Positions 1 to 8,512 of a stretch of 64,000 nt of DNA are shown piece after piece; position 1 is the first letter of the stretch, and every line of letters begins with the position of its first letter. The stretch is taken from positions 62,001 to 126,000 of the forward strand of contig JAXMCQ010000004.1 of NCBI GenBank assembly GCA_046349315.1. Direction: 5' to 3'. The translations under genes and the position numbers were made by a program. The notes beneath the pieces were generated by a model. That model ran no database searches, was not told where the DNA came from, and worked only from the letters and a program-made list of their open reading frames with translations. The DNA comes from JAEUMG01 sp046349315. GTDB taxonomy: Bacteria; Pseudomonadota; Alphaproteobacteria; Rhizobiales; Aestuariivirgaceae.

Positions 1-72
1 TGGCGCATGTCGCGATGCGCGGTCGATGGAACAATCATGCTGAAGCTTATCGCCAATGGGACCGTGCACTCC

Positions 73-86
73 TTGACCTAGATCAA
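73..86 (+). promoter_or_regulatory. FNR/FixK-type box upstream of hsp20
   Basis: The sequence TTGACCTAGATCAA differs from the ideal palindrome TTGATCTAGATCAA at one position. Its centre lies about 66 bases before the hsp20 start codon, which fits an activator site near -41 with a short leader. An FNR-type regulator is encoded one gene downstream, so local control is plausible. Binding itself is inferred. Confidence 0.75.
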
Positions 87-145
87 GGTCAAAAACGGTC
101 CAGTGGCGTAGTTAAGCAAGCCAGCAGCAGGGAAAGGAGGCTTCA

Positions 146-619
146 ATGGCCAAATCATTCCTTCCATCTCTCTTCAGTCGCGGCAATGGCGACACGCTCG
201 ATACGCTCCAGGATGAAATCAACCGGGTGTTTCGTGATTTCTCGCGCGGCTGGCCCGCCTTTCAGGGCTCACTCGTCGGCGATGTCGGGCTTGATCTCGA
301 TGTTGCGGAAACCGACAAGGCACTCGAAATCACCGCCGAAATTCCCGGCGTCGACGCCAAGGACATCGATGTCTCGATCATCAATGGCATGTTGACGATC
401 AAGGGCGAGAAACGGTCCCAGCGCGACGAAAAGACCAAAGACTACCAGCTTGTCGAGCGCAGCTTCGGCAGCTTCCAGCGCGCGGTCAGCCTGCCCTTCG
501 ACGCTGATCCAGGAAAGATCGAGGCGAAGTTCGACAAGGGCGTGCTCACGATATCCGTGCCGAAACCGCCCGAGGTTGCGGCCAAAGTTCAAAAGATCGC
601 CGTAAAACCGGCAGCCTGA
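146..619 (+). CDS. Hsp20/alpha-crystallin small heat-shock protein
   Basis: This 157-residue protein has the usual length of bacterial Hsp20. The alpha-crystallin domain runs from about residue 45 to 148 and includes the conserved GVLTI motif (FDKGVLTISVPKP) near the end. Such proteins hold unfolding proteins in a refoldable state in the cytoplasm. An AGGAGG ribosome site lies just before the ATG. An FNR/FixK-type box upstream and a hairpin terminator downstream suggest a single-gene transcript induced when oxygen is low. Confidence 0.95.
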   Translation: MAKSFLPSLFSRGNGDTLDTLQDEINRVFRDFSRGWPAFQGSLVGDVGLDLDVAETDKALEITAEIPGVDAKDIDVSIINGMLTIKGEKRSQRDEKTKDYQLVERSFGSFQRAVSLPFDADPGKIEAKFDKGVLTISVPKPPEVAAKVQKIAVKPAA

Positions 620-634
620 AGCCCCTCCGGGGGC

Positions 635-692
635 GCGGAGCTTGCAGGAGGAATGCCGCCAGTCGTTCGCCTGCGGGCTCCGCTCTGTTTTT
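635..692 (+). terminator. Rho-independent terminator after hsp20
   Basis: A 14-base arm at 635-648 pairs with 670-683, with two G-U pairs, and is followed by a T-rich run (TCTGTTTTT) at 684-692. The loop is 21 bases. It would separate the hsp20 transcript from the regulator gene that follows. Confidence 0.7.
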
Positions 693-775
693 CCTAAGGG
701 CGTGACAATTCGACCCGTGGGGTCTAGCTTGTGAACAGCGTTTTAAAGCGCGTATGTCCGCGCCAGACTGGCTCC

Positions 776-1531
776 ATGACAACCGCCCACTCAATTCTTG
801 GCTCCCCGCTACCCGATTCCCTGCAGCGCTGCCGGCAATGCACGGTACGGCATCGCGCCGTATGTGGCGCCATGGATGACGAACAGATCGCCAAGCTCAG
901 CGCCATTGCGCATCGCCGGAAGATCCCGGTCGGCCAGGTCATCATGTCGGACCAGGAGCCGGCCTCGTTTTTCGCCAATGTCATTTCGGGTACGATCAAG
1001 CTGACGAAGACTACGTCCGACGGGCGTCAGCAGATCGTCGGTCTGTTGTTTCCGCCTGATTTTCTCGGCCGCGCCTTTCGCCGCAGCAACCCCTATTTCG
1101 CAGAGGCCGCGAGCGATCTTGAAATCTGCGTCTTTCCCAAGAGCGCCTTCGAGCGGCTGGTCGGTGAATATCCCGAACTCGAGCATCGTCTTTTCGAACA
1201 AGCGCTCGATGAGCTTGACGCGGCGCGGGATTGGATGCTGCTGCTCGGGCGCAGGACGGCCGAGGAGAAAGTGGCGAATTTCCTCTATCTGCTCGCGCGC
1301 CGCAGTCGCATGACGCATTGTGCCGATCATGCGACGGCGAGCTTCGAACTTCCCTTGAGCCGCGCCGATATCGCCGACTATCTGGGACTCACCATCGAGA
1401 CAGTGAGCCGGCAGCTCACAAGGCTCAAGACCTCGGGCATCATCCGGCTGGTCAATAATCGCCTCATCGAAGTGCCCGATCTCGAGGCATTGAGCGCCAC
1501 TGCCGGTCAGGACGCGGCGCACGCGCATTGA
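776..1531 (+). CDS. fnr: FNR-type Crp-family oxygen-sensing transcription regulator
   Basis: The 251-residue product has an N-terminal cysteine cluster (Cys19, Cys22, Cys30) and an internal cysteine at about residue 118. These match the four [4Fe-4S] ligands of E. coli FNR (20, 23, 29, 122). A cyclic-nucleotide-type beta barrel fills the middle. A winged helix lies at about 192-223, with recognition helix ETVSRQLTRL carrying the E..SR signature that reads TTGAT half-sites. In FNR proteins the cluster is destroyed by oxygen. The ATG at 776 was chosen by comparison with FNR; an in-frame GTG at 731 would add 15 residues. It lies between two genes with matching boxes. Confidence 0.9.
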   Translation: MTTAHSILGSPLPDSLQRCRQCTVRHRAVCGAMDDEQIAKLSAIAHRRKIPVGQVIMSDQEPASFFANVISGTIKLTKTTSDGRQQIVGLLFPPDFLGRAFRRSNPYFAEAASDLEICVFPKSAFERLVGEYPELEHRLFEQALDELDAARDWMLLLGRRTAEEKVANFLYLLARRSRMTHCADHATASFELPLSRADIADYLGLTIETVSRQLTRLKTSGIIRLVNNRLIEVPDLEALSATAGQDAAHAH

Positions 1532-1541
1532 TCTAGGCCAA
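1528..1541 (+). promoter_or_regulatory. FNR/FixK-type box upstream of usp
   Basis: TTGATCTAGGCCAA matches 12 of 14 positions of the ideal FNR palindrome and overlaps the stop codon of the regulator gene. If it acts at -41.5, transcription would start near 1576. A TATTTG element at 1564-1569 then sits where a -10 box should be. The usp start codon follows at 1600. Confidence 0.6.
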
Positions 1542-1599
1542 AGCGGACCGGCGGCCGGCGGGCTATTTGGAAGCTTAACAAATTCTTCCGGAGTCGGTC

Positions 1600-2442
1600 A
1601 TGGCTTTCAAGACGATCTTACTCAATCTCAATGAAACCGAGCGCAATGCCGCGCTGATCGAACAGGGCGCCAATCTGGCGCGCGCCATGGATGCGCATCT
1701 CGCCGGCCACTATGTCATTCCGGCCGTGCAGGTCTATCCCTCGACGGCCTTCGAGGCGATGCCGGTCATTTTCGAGGCGCATCGCGAATTCTTCAGGAAG
1801 CAGCAAGAGCAGGTGAAATCGAGCTTCCTCGAAGCGCTACGCCGTCATGGCGTGCAGGGCGATATCGCGGTCGTCGACTCGCCCAGTCCGCTCATCTGCG
1901 ATTCGGTGATTGAGCATGGCCGGGTCAGCGATCTCGTGCTGTTGAGCCAGGTCGATACGTCCGGCAATCAAGGGGTCGAGCTTGATTTCGTCGGCCGCGT
2001 GGTGATGGAGGTCGGGCGGCCGGTTCTGGTTCTGCCGCTCAAGGCAAAGCCGGTCGAAACCATGGGGACCGCGATCGTTGCCTGGAATGGACGTCGCGAG
2101 GCGGCACGCGCGGTTTTCGACAGTCTGCCGTTGTTGCGCCGGGCCAAGGAGGTGCGGGTGGTCCGGGTCGATCCGCAAGGAGATGAGGAAGGAGCCCCGA
2201 CGATCGCCGGCAGCGAATTGGCCGAGACCCTGGCCCGGCACGGGATCAATGCGATTGCCGAACCGCTCAGCAGCAACGGCCAGGAGGCCGGGCTTGCGCT
2301 CCTGACCAAAGTCTTCGATGTCGGTGCCGATCTTCTGGTCATGGGCGCCTATGGACATAGCCGGGCCCGGGAATTCATCCTGGGCGGGGCGACGCGGGAA
2401 ACGCTCAAAAACATGCGCTCGCTGGTGCTCTTCTCGCATTGA
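1600..2442 (+). CDS. Universal stress protein, tandem UspA domains
   Basis: The 280-residue protein carries two UspA folds, about residues 3-145 and 155-280. The second ends with the typical nucleotide-binding stretch (GAYGHSRAREFILGG) followed by a hydrophobic last strand. Tandem Usp proteins are often induced by low oxygen or stationary phase. A GGAG ribosome site precedes the ATG. The FNR-like box over the preceding stop codon suggests its own promoter under the adjacent regulator. Confidence 0.92.
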   Translation: MAFKTILLNLNETERNAALIEQGANLARAMDAHLAGHYVIPAVQVYPSTAFEAMPVIFEAHREFFRKQQEQVKSSFLEALRRHGVQGDIAVVDSPSPLICDSVIEHGRVSDLVLLSQVDTSGNQGVELDFVGRVVMEVGRPVLVLPLKAKPVETMGTAIVAWNGRREAARAVFDSLPLLRRAKEVRVVRVDPQGDEEGAPTIAGSELAETLARHGINAIAEPLSSNGQEAGLALLTKVFDVGADLLVMGAYGHSRAREFILGGATRETLKNMRSLVLFSH

Positions 2443-2564
2443 AGCCGCCATCGCCTGTCGCAATCCGCCGCGCTCAGGTCGTTTCGCCTCACGTCTGTTG
2501 AACGGGGCTCACTAATGTGCCCTCAATCCAAGCTCCAGGGCTCCAGGCATAGGGAAAACGGCCG

Positions 2565-5075
2565 ATGAAGACGAGTGCGCGCGTGGTGGTGATCGGCGGC
2601 GGCGTGGTGGGCGTTTCGACGCTTTATCACCTGGCCAAGAAGGGCTGGAGCGATGTCGTCCTGGTCGAACGCCATGAATTGACTTCCGGCTCGACCTGGC
2701 ATGCGGCGGGCCTGTTGCCGCTCTTCAATCTTTCCTATTCGGTCGGCCAGATCCACAAATACTCGGTCAATCTCTATAAGAGCCTCGAGGCCGAGACCGG
2801 CCAGAATGTCGGCTTCAAGATCTGTTCCAACATCCGCCTTGCCCGCACCAAGGATCGCTGGGACGAGTTCATGTATTATGCCGGCGTCGCCGAGACGATC
2901 GGCGTCAAGGTCAACAAGCTCACGCCTCAGCAGTTGAAGGAAATCTGGCCGCTTTGCGAGACGGACGGTATCCTCGGCGCGATCCAGCATCCCGATGACG
3001 GCTATATCCAGCCGGCCGATCTCACCCAGGCGCTCGCCAAGGGCGCGCGCAACCGCGGTGCCGAGATCTATCGCAACACAGCCGTCATCGGCATTGAGAA
3101 AAAGCCCAATGGCGAGTGGCTGGTTAAGACCGACAAGGGCGATATCGCTTGCGAACATATCGTCTCGGCGACCGGCAATTTCGTGCGCCAGACGGGCAAA
3201 ATGCTCGGCATCGACATTCCGGTCATTCCGGTCGAGCACCAATACATCGTGACCGAGCCGCATCCCCTGATCCAGGAGCGCCAGAAGAAGGGCCTGCCTG
3301 AAATGGGCGTGCTGCGCGAGGCCGATTCCTCCTGGTACATGCGTGAGGAAAATGGCGGGCTTCTGCTCGGGCCTTATGAGAAAGGCGCGCCCTGCTGTTA
3401 TGTCGATGGACCGAAGCCCGAAGCCGAATACGAACTCTTCCAGGAAGATCTCGACCGGTTGGCCCCACATATCGAAACCGCGATCACGCGTGTTCCGGCC
3501 TTCGGCGAAGTCGGGATCAAGAAAGTCTATAATGGTGCCATCGCCTATACGCCGGATGGCTCCCCGATCGTCGGTCCGGCCTGGGACTTGAAGAATGTCT
3601 GGCTCAATGAGGGTCATTCTTTCGGCGTAACGGCGGCTGGCGGTGCCGGCTGGCAGTTGGCGGAATGGATCGTCGATGGCGAACCGACGATCGACATGAT
3701 GGGCGTCGATCCACGCCGCTTCGGTCCTTATGCCACGCGCGGCTATCTCAAAGAGAAGAACGAAGAAGCCTATGCCAACGTCTTCACCATGCACTACCCG
3801 GATGAGGAGCGCGCGGCGGCGCGGCCTCTGAAAACGGTTCCCAATTACGATCGCATGAAGGCCTTGGGGGCGGTGTTCGGCAGCGTCTATGGCTGGGAAC
3901 GCCCGGGCTGGTTCGCGCCCAAGGGCTATTCGCTTTCGGAAAAAGATCTCGACATGCCGAATACATTGCTCCGGCACAATCACGCTCCGCCGACGGAGGA
4001 TGGCCGCATCGTCGAGAAGTGGTCTTTCCGCCGTTCCAATTACTTCCCGTTCGTCGGCGAGGAATGCCGTGCCGTTCAGGAGAGCGTCGGCCTGCAGGAC
4101 ATGTCGCCCTTCGCCAAGTGCTTCATCACGGGTCCAGGGGCCGAAGCGTGGCTCGACCGCATCCTGGCCAACCGCATCCCGAAGAAGATCGGCCGTATCG
4201 CGCTTTGCCACATGCTGACGCCGCGCGGCGGCGTGCGCGCCGAGTTCACCGTCTACAAGGCACGAGAGAATGGCTACTACTTGGTTTCGGCGGGCGCCTT
4301 CGAGCGTCATGACCACGACTATCTGAGAAAGGCGCTACCCGCCGACGGCAGTGTGCAGTTCCATCCCGTGACGAGCCAGTGGGGCGTGCTTGTGCTCGCC
4401 GGACCCAACAGCCGCAAACTCCTGCAGAAGCTCACCGATACCGATCTCTCGAACCAGAATTTTCCGTGGCTTTCCGGCCAGCAGATCTCCGTCGGCCGCA
4501 CCACGTCGCATGCGATGCGGGTCAACTTCGTCGGCGAGCTCGGCTGGGAGTTCCATCATCCGATCGAGCAGCAGAATACCTTGTTCGATCTTCTCATGGA
4601 CGCCGGCAAGGAATTCGGCATCAGGCCCTATGGCATCAAGGCCATGTCGGCATTGTCGATTGAAAAGAGCTACCGGCTCATTCCACGCGAATTGTCGATC
4701 GAGTACTCGGCCTATGAATCGGGCCTCGACCGCTTCGTCCATCCCAACAAGGGTGATTTCATCGGCCGTGACGCGCTCGTCAAGAATCGCGAGCAGGGAT
4801 TGGCCTGGAACTTCGTAACGCTGGAGGTCCAGGGCGTGAAGGATGTCGATGCGAGGGGATCCGAGCCGATCTACTCGCGCGGCAAACTCATCGGCCGCGC
4901 CACCAATGGCGGCTTCGGCTGGCGGGTCAACAAGTCATTGGCTCTCGCCATGGTGAAGCCCGAATTTGCGCTCGCCGGAACCGAGCTTGAGATCAAGATC
5001 CTCGACAAGATCTATGTGGCAACCGTCATCAACGAGAGCCCTTACGACCCGGACAATGCGAAGCTGAGGGCTTAG
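2565..5075 (+). CDS. Dimethylglycine/sarcosine dehydrogenase-like FAD-GcvT fusion
   Basis: This 836-residue protein has the full layout of the dimethylglycine dehydrogenase family. An FAD-binding amine oxidase domain (about 5-370) has GGGVVG and the STWHAAGL motif, whose His is the covalent flavin attachment point in characterised members. A linker domain and a GcvT-like folate-binding domain (about 430-820) follow. The family oxidatively demethylates dimethylglycine or sarcosine and passes the one-carbon unit to tetrahydrofolate. The exact substrate cannot be read from the sequence. It stands alone, but fhs further along also handles folate one-carbon units. Confidence 0.88.
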   Translation: MKTSARVVVIGGGVVGVSTLYHLAKKGWSDVVLVERHELTSGSTWHAAGLLPLFNLSYSVGQIHKYSVNLYKSLEAETGQNVGFKICSNIRLARTKDRWDEFMYYAGVAETIGVKVNKLTPQQLKEIWPLCETDGILGAIQHPDDGYIQPADLTQALAKGARNRGAEIYRNTAVIGIEKKPNGEWLVKTDKGDIACEHIVSATGNFVRQTGKMLGIDIPVIPVEHQYIVTEPHPLIQERQKKGLPEMGVLREADSSWYMREENGGLLLGPYEKGAPCCYVDGPKPEAEYELFQEDLDRLAPHIETAITRVPAFGEVGIKKVYNGAIAYTPDGSPIVGPAWDLKNVWLNEGHSFGVTAAGGAGWQLAEWIVDGEPTIDMMGVDPRRFGPYATRGYLKEKNEEAYANVFTMHYPDEERAAARPLKTVPNYDRMKALGAVFGSVYGWERPGWFAPKGYSLSEKDLDMPNTLLRHNHAPPTEDGRIVEKWSFRRSNYFPFVGEECRAVQESVGLQDMSPFAKCFITGPGAEAWLDRILANRIPKKIGRIALCHMLTPRGGVRAEFTVYKARENGYYLVSAGAFERHDHDYLRKALPADGSVQFHPVTSQWGVLVLAGPNSRKLLQKLTDTDLSNQNFPWLSGQQISVGRTTSHAMRVNFVGELGWEFHHPIEQQNTLFDLLMDAGKEFGIRPYGIKAMSALSIEKSYRLIPRELSIEYSAYESGLDRFVHPNKGDFIGRDALVKNREQGLAWNFVTLEVQGVKDVDARGSEPIYSRGKLIGRATNGGFGWRVNKSLALAMVKPEFALAGTELEIKILDKIYVATVINESPYDPDNAKLRA

Positions 5076-5136
5076 CCGAGCGGTGGTGCCGTATGGCCGG
5101 TTTGCCAGAATTCTGGCTGCCTGCTAGTCTTTGCAT

Positions 5137-5361
5137 ATGGCTAGAACTTTCACGGTTACAGCGCATTGGGATTCGGAAGCGCGAGTCTTTACGACGCAGT
5201 CCGACATACTTGGTCTTGTCGTTGAGGCCGAGACCTACGAAGAGCTCGTAGGTCTTGTCGAAGCGCTGGCTCCCGATATCATTGCGACCAACCTGCCGCA
5301 TGTGCAGGGGCCGATCACCGTCAAGGTTGAGGCCAGCCGCGATCTTGCTGTCGTTGAGTGA
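5137..5361 (+). CDS. HicB-like antitoxin, DUF1902 type
   Basis: The 74-residue product is a single small alpha/beta domain of the DUF1902/HicB type (FTVTAHWDSEARVF, then an acidic helix). It has no separate ribbon-helix-helix tail. Its stop codon overlaps the GTG start of the following HicA-like frame, as in type II toxin-antitoxin pairs. The ATG at 5137 is preferred; an in-frame TTG lies two codons upstream. In HicAB pairs the antitoxin covers the toxin and usually represses the promoter. Confidence 0.75.
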   Translation: MARTFTVTAHWDSEARVFTTQSDILGLVVEAETYEELVGLVEALAPDIIATNLPHVQGPITVKVEASRDLAVVE

Positions 5362-5522
5362 CCAAGGACTATTATCGCGAGATCACGCGTCTCTTGCATG
5401 CGGCAGGCTGGCAAAAGACAGACGGCGGCAAAGGCAGTCACGAAAAATGGATTAACCCCCGCACTGGCCGGGTAGTTGTTGTTCCTCGCTCAAAGAGCCG
5501 TCACACCGCAAATGAAGTTTGA
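5358..5522 (+). pseudogene. HicA-like toxin, frameshifted near the C terminus
   Basis: From the GTG at 5358 the frame gives 54 residues with the double-stranded RNA-binding-like HicA fold. These include GKGSHEKW, carrying the catalytic-type histidine, and RVVVVPRS. It then stops at 5520-5522 inside the last helix. Adding one T in the short T run at 5518-5520 would restore ten more codons ending at a TAA at 5549-5551, and the tail LKQAGLPKAF is a typical HicA ending. HicA toxins cut mRNA. It is either a truncated toxin, a pseudogene, or a sequencing error in a T run. Confidence 0.7.
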
Positions 5523-5571
5523 AGCAGGCAGGATTGCCGAAGGCATTCTAAATCGGATGCAGTGAAGCAAC

Positions 5572-7365
5572 TTATTCCTTCGGCAGTCCGGCCAGGGCAA
5601 GTCCTTCCGACAAGCGTTCCCAGAAGCCGTCAGAAAAATAGATGATGGTCCGGATATTCGCGATCGTCGCGTTGGGAAGCGAATGCTTCAGCTTCTCGGC
5701 AAGCTTCGCGGCATGTCTGCTATCGCCATCGAGTGCCAATGCGGCTGCGGCAAGCGCATTCGGATACCAGTAGTCAGGCCTCAGAGCGATTGCCTGGCGC
5801 GCCCAATGCAGCGTTTGGCGATAGTCGCGCTTTTCGAAATTGGCATCGGCGAGCGCGGTATAGCGGTGATAGATGGTCGGGTCGCGCGGATCGAGCCTGA
5901 TCGACATCTCGATCTTGGCCATCGCATCGTCAGGTTTTCCCAGCATCGTATAGGCGCTGCCGATCGTGGCATAGGCGGCGGAAAAATTGGGATTGATCCG
6001 CAAGGCCTGCTTGAATTGCAGAATCGCTTCCTCCGGCCGTCCCAGCAGCGTGCTCAAAACCAGGCCGTAGATGAACAGCGAATATTCATCCTGTGGCCCA
6101 AGCCTTGCCGCCTCGCGGGCGGCGGCAACGATGCGCGCGATCATTTCCGGCGAGCCTTGCCTGAAGCCCATGGTCAATAATTTCAGCATTGCGGAGGCAT
6201 GGATCTGGTGCGCCTTGGCGCTCAAGGGATCGAACGCCACCAACCGGCGGCCGATCTCTTCGGCGCTCTGAAGGCTTTCGCGCGTTCCGCGATAGAGTTC
6301 ACGGCGGCCGCGCGCCGCAAGCGTCCAGAAGTCAAGGTCCTCTTCGGTCGCCTGCTCGGCAAGATCGCCCTCGTTGATCATCAGGCGCGTATGGGTCGAT
6401 GCGGCGACGGCGCGCACCACTTCGTCCTGGACTTCGAAGAGGTCGGCGAGATCGCGGTCGTATTTCTCGGCCCATAAATGGCTGCCGCTCTGGGTCTCGA
6501 TGAGCTGTGCGGTAATGCGCACGCGATTGCCGAGCTTGCGGACGCTGCCTTCGAGCACATAGCGCACGCCCAATTCCTTGCCGATGCGGGCGATATCGAC
6601 GGAGCGGCCCTTGTAGGTGAAGACTGTGTTGCGGGCGATGACGAGGGAATCGCCGATGCGCGAAATCTCGGTGATCAGGTCTTCGGTAATGCCGTCGGCG
6701 AAGAATTCCTGCTCGGCATCATTGCTCATGTTGAGGAATGGCAAAACGGCAATCGACAGGCGCGGTTCCGGGGTGGGCCGGGTGCGCCGGTCGGCATTCT
6801 CTATGGCCGCCGGCGATGCGCCGATCTGGGGAACCAGCGAGAAAACGCGGATCGGCTCGGCGATGTTCTTGAGCTCGCGCAATCCAAGGTCCGAAAAAGC
6901 AACCGGCAGTTTGCCGGCGATGTCGTCGCGCACGGCGCCGGAAATCGCGATGCCGCCCGGTTGGGCCAGGGTTTCGAGGCGTGCGGCAATATTGACCGCG
7001 GTCCCGAACACATCGCCGTTGCGATAGATGACATCGCCCATGCTGACGCCGATGCGAGTCTGCAATTCGGCGCTGTCGGCGGAATGCTGGGCGAGCACTT
7101 CCTGCAGGATGATGGCACAGCTCACCGCGTCAACCGCGCTGGGGAATTCGGCCATGATGCTGTCGCCCGCAGTATTGGCGATGCGGCCCTGGTGGCGTTC
7201 GATCTGCGCGGCAGTGAGGTCGCGCAGATTGCCCAGCGCCGCCAAAGTGGCGGCCTCGTCGGCCTGCATGCGCCGCGAATAGCCAACAATATCCGAGGCC
7301 ATGATCGCCGCAAGGCGTCGATCGGGCCTGGCAATCTCGATAGAGGAGGAAGCAGTGTCTGACAT
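5572..7365 (-). CDS. Class III adenylate/guanylate cyclase with TPR repeats
   Basis: The 597-residue protein starts with a class III cyclase domain (about 10-180). Two metal-binding aspartates are visible in ASDIVGYSRRM and TAGDSIMAEF. A TolB-like middle domain follows (about 225-350; IAVLPFLNMSNDAEQEFFADG), then TPR repeats to the end. Such proteins make cyclic nucleotides in response to an unknown signal sensed by the C-terminal half. The start was set at MSDTASSS, because the frame further upstream lacks cyclase homology. It is transcribed in the same direction as the paralogous cyclase upstream, with a gap of about 280 bases. Confidence 0.88.
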   Translation of the reverse strand: MSDTASSSIEIARPDRRLAAIMASDIVGYSRRMQADEAATLAALGNLRDLTAAQIERHQGRIANTAGDSIMAEFPSAVDAVSCAIILQEVLAQHSADSAELQTRIGVSMGDVIYRNGDVFGTAVNIAARLETLAQPGGIAISGAVRDDIAGKLPVAFSDLGLRELKNIAEPIRVFSLVPQIGASPAAIENADRRTRPTPEPRLSIAVLPFLNMSNDAEQEFFADGITEDLITEISRIGDSLVIARNTVFTYKGRSVDIARIGKELGVRYVLEGSVRKLGNRVRITAQLIETQSGSHLWAEKYDRDLADLFEVQDEVVRAVAASTHTRLMINEGDLAEQATEEDLDFWTLAARGRRELYRGTRESLQSAEEIGRRLVAFDPLSAKAHQIHASAMLKLLTMGFRQGSPEMIARIVAAAREAARLGPQDEYSLFIYGLVLSTLLGRPEEAILQFKQALRINPNFSAAYATIGSAYTMLGKPDDAMAKIEMSIRLDPRDPTIYHRYTALADANFEKRDYRQTLHWARQAIALRPDYWYPNALAAAALALDGDSRHAAKLAEKLKHSLPNATIANIRTIIYFSDGFWERLSEGLALAGLPKE

Positions 7366-7643
7366 TGCGTGAGCGATTAATTGGAGCGGAGGCAATTGCC
7401 GGCAATAGCCCCGATCCGGAATAAATGGTGGTGCATGCGCAAAAACGCAAGCGGCCGGGATTTGGTCAGGCAAACCAGGCCCGATTTGCCAAAGAATTAG
7501 GCACTCAATTCACGCAAAACGACGAATCCTAGCCGTATGGCCGTTCTCGCAGACCGCAACCACCGCCGCCGTCTACGCTGCTCAACGGGCCGACGCGAAC
7601 GCGGCATCGCACCGGCAGGCGGGGTGTCGGCGTGGCTGCAAGC

Positions 7644-8477
7644 CTATTTTTCCGACTTGTTCCAAAGGTCCTGCAAGGGCTCGAACCAGTAATTTTCGTC
7701 CTTCTTGTCCTTGAACCGTGATCGGTGATTCAGGCAGTCGCCAAGGCTGTAGGCGGCATTGCTCGAGCGGAAAATGCGTATCTTCTCGATTGCCGTCTCC
7801 ATCATGCGCGCTGCTTCATCGGCATGTAGAGCTTGCAGTGCTTGAGCCTTGCGGTAGAGGGCGACGGCCATAAAGAGATCGGAATCCGGGACATAGGACC
7901 AGTCGCCAGGCCTTGAGCGCATGCTTCCCAACACGTCGATCGCCTCATCGGTCTGTTTATCCTGGTAATAGGCGAAGCCCAGATTCCACCTATACCAGTC
8001 GGGGATTTTGGTCGCCCGCAGAAGGAGTGTGATTGCAGTCTTGGGATCGCCGGCATGAAGGTAGCCTTCCGCAGCTTCTGCGAGGATGCCCGGCTTGCGG
8101 TCGAGAAGGTCGGTCTCGTTGTCGTAAAGATCGATCCCGATCCTGTAGTGATCGATCGCGCCGCCATGGTCGCCATTGTTGAGGAGGTAGAAGGCAAGAT
8201 CCCAATGTGTCGCAAAGTCGTACTCGTCGAGCCGTACACCCTCGCGCGCCCAACCCTCGGCCACTCCCATTTTGCTGTCGTCGAGCCAGCCGCGCAGAAC
8301 GCTGCGCACTTGCGTGTAGGAACGCCACCCCCAGGCGCGCGCGTACTCGGGGTCCATTCTGGTCACTGTCTCGAATTTCGCGCGAGATTCAGCCATTTTA
8401 ACTTCGTCGACAACGGTAAACAGGCGCTCCGCCTCGAGATAAAGCTTGAACGCATCGCGATTCTTTGTGCCGTGCAT
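7644..8477 (-). CDS. TPR protein, cyclase-less paralogue of the neighbouring cyclase
   Basis: This 277-residue protein is almost entirely TPR-like helices. It shares diagnostic strings with the C-terminal half of the cyclase immediately upstream: DP..ARAWG, THWDLAF versus NHWDMAF, and the block ending DWYRWNLGFAYYQDKQ. It therefore looks like a copy of that sensor region without the cyclase and TolB-like domains. A GGGGGAG ribosome site precedes the ATG at 8477. Only 35 bases separate it from the upstream cyclase, so they are probably co-transcribed. It might titrate or modulate the cyclase input; that is inference. Confidence 0.75.
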   Translation of the reverse strand: MHGTKNRDAFKLYLEAERLFTVVDEVKMAESRAKFETVTRMDPEYARAWGWRSYTQVRSVLRGWLDDSKMGVAEGWAREGVRLDEYDFATHWDLAFYLLNNGDHGGAIDHYRIGIDLYDNETDLLDRKPGILAEAAEGYLHAGDPKTAITLLLRATKIPDWYRWNLGFAYYQDKQTDEAIDVLGSMRSRPGDWSYVPDSDLFMAVALYRKAQALQALHADEAARMMETAIEKIRIFRSSNAAYSLGDCLNHRSRFKDKKDENYWFEPLQDLWNKSEK

Positions 8478-8512
8478 TGTGTTTCTCCCCCGTAGTTCCA
8501 CTCCAAAAATAA

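Noticed and set aside
2523..4316. A 597-codon open frame on the minus strand opposite the dehydrogenase gene
   Set aside because: It lies wholly inside a well-supported gene on the other strand. It has no domain, and is rich in Arg/Ala/Asp as expected of a mirror frame in high-GC coding DNA.
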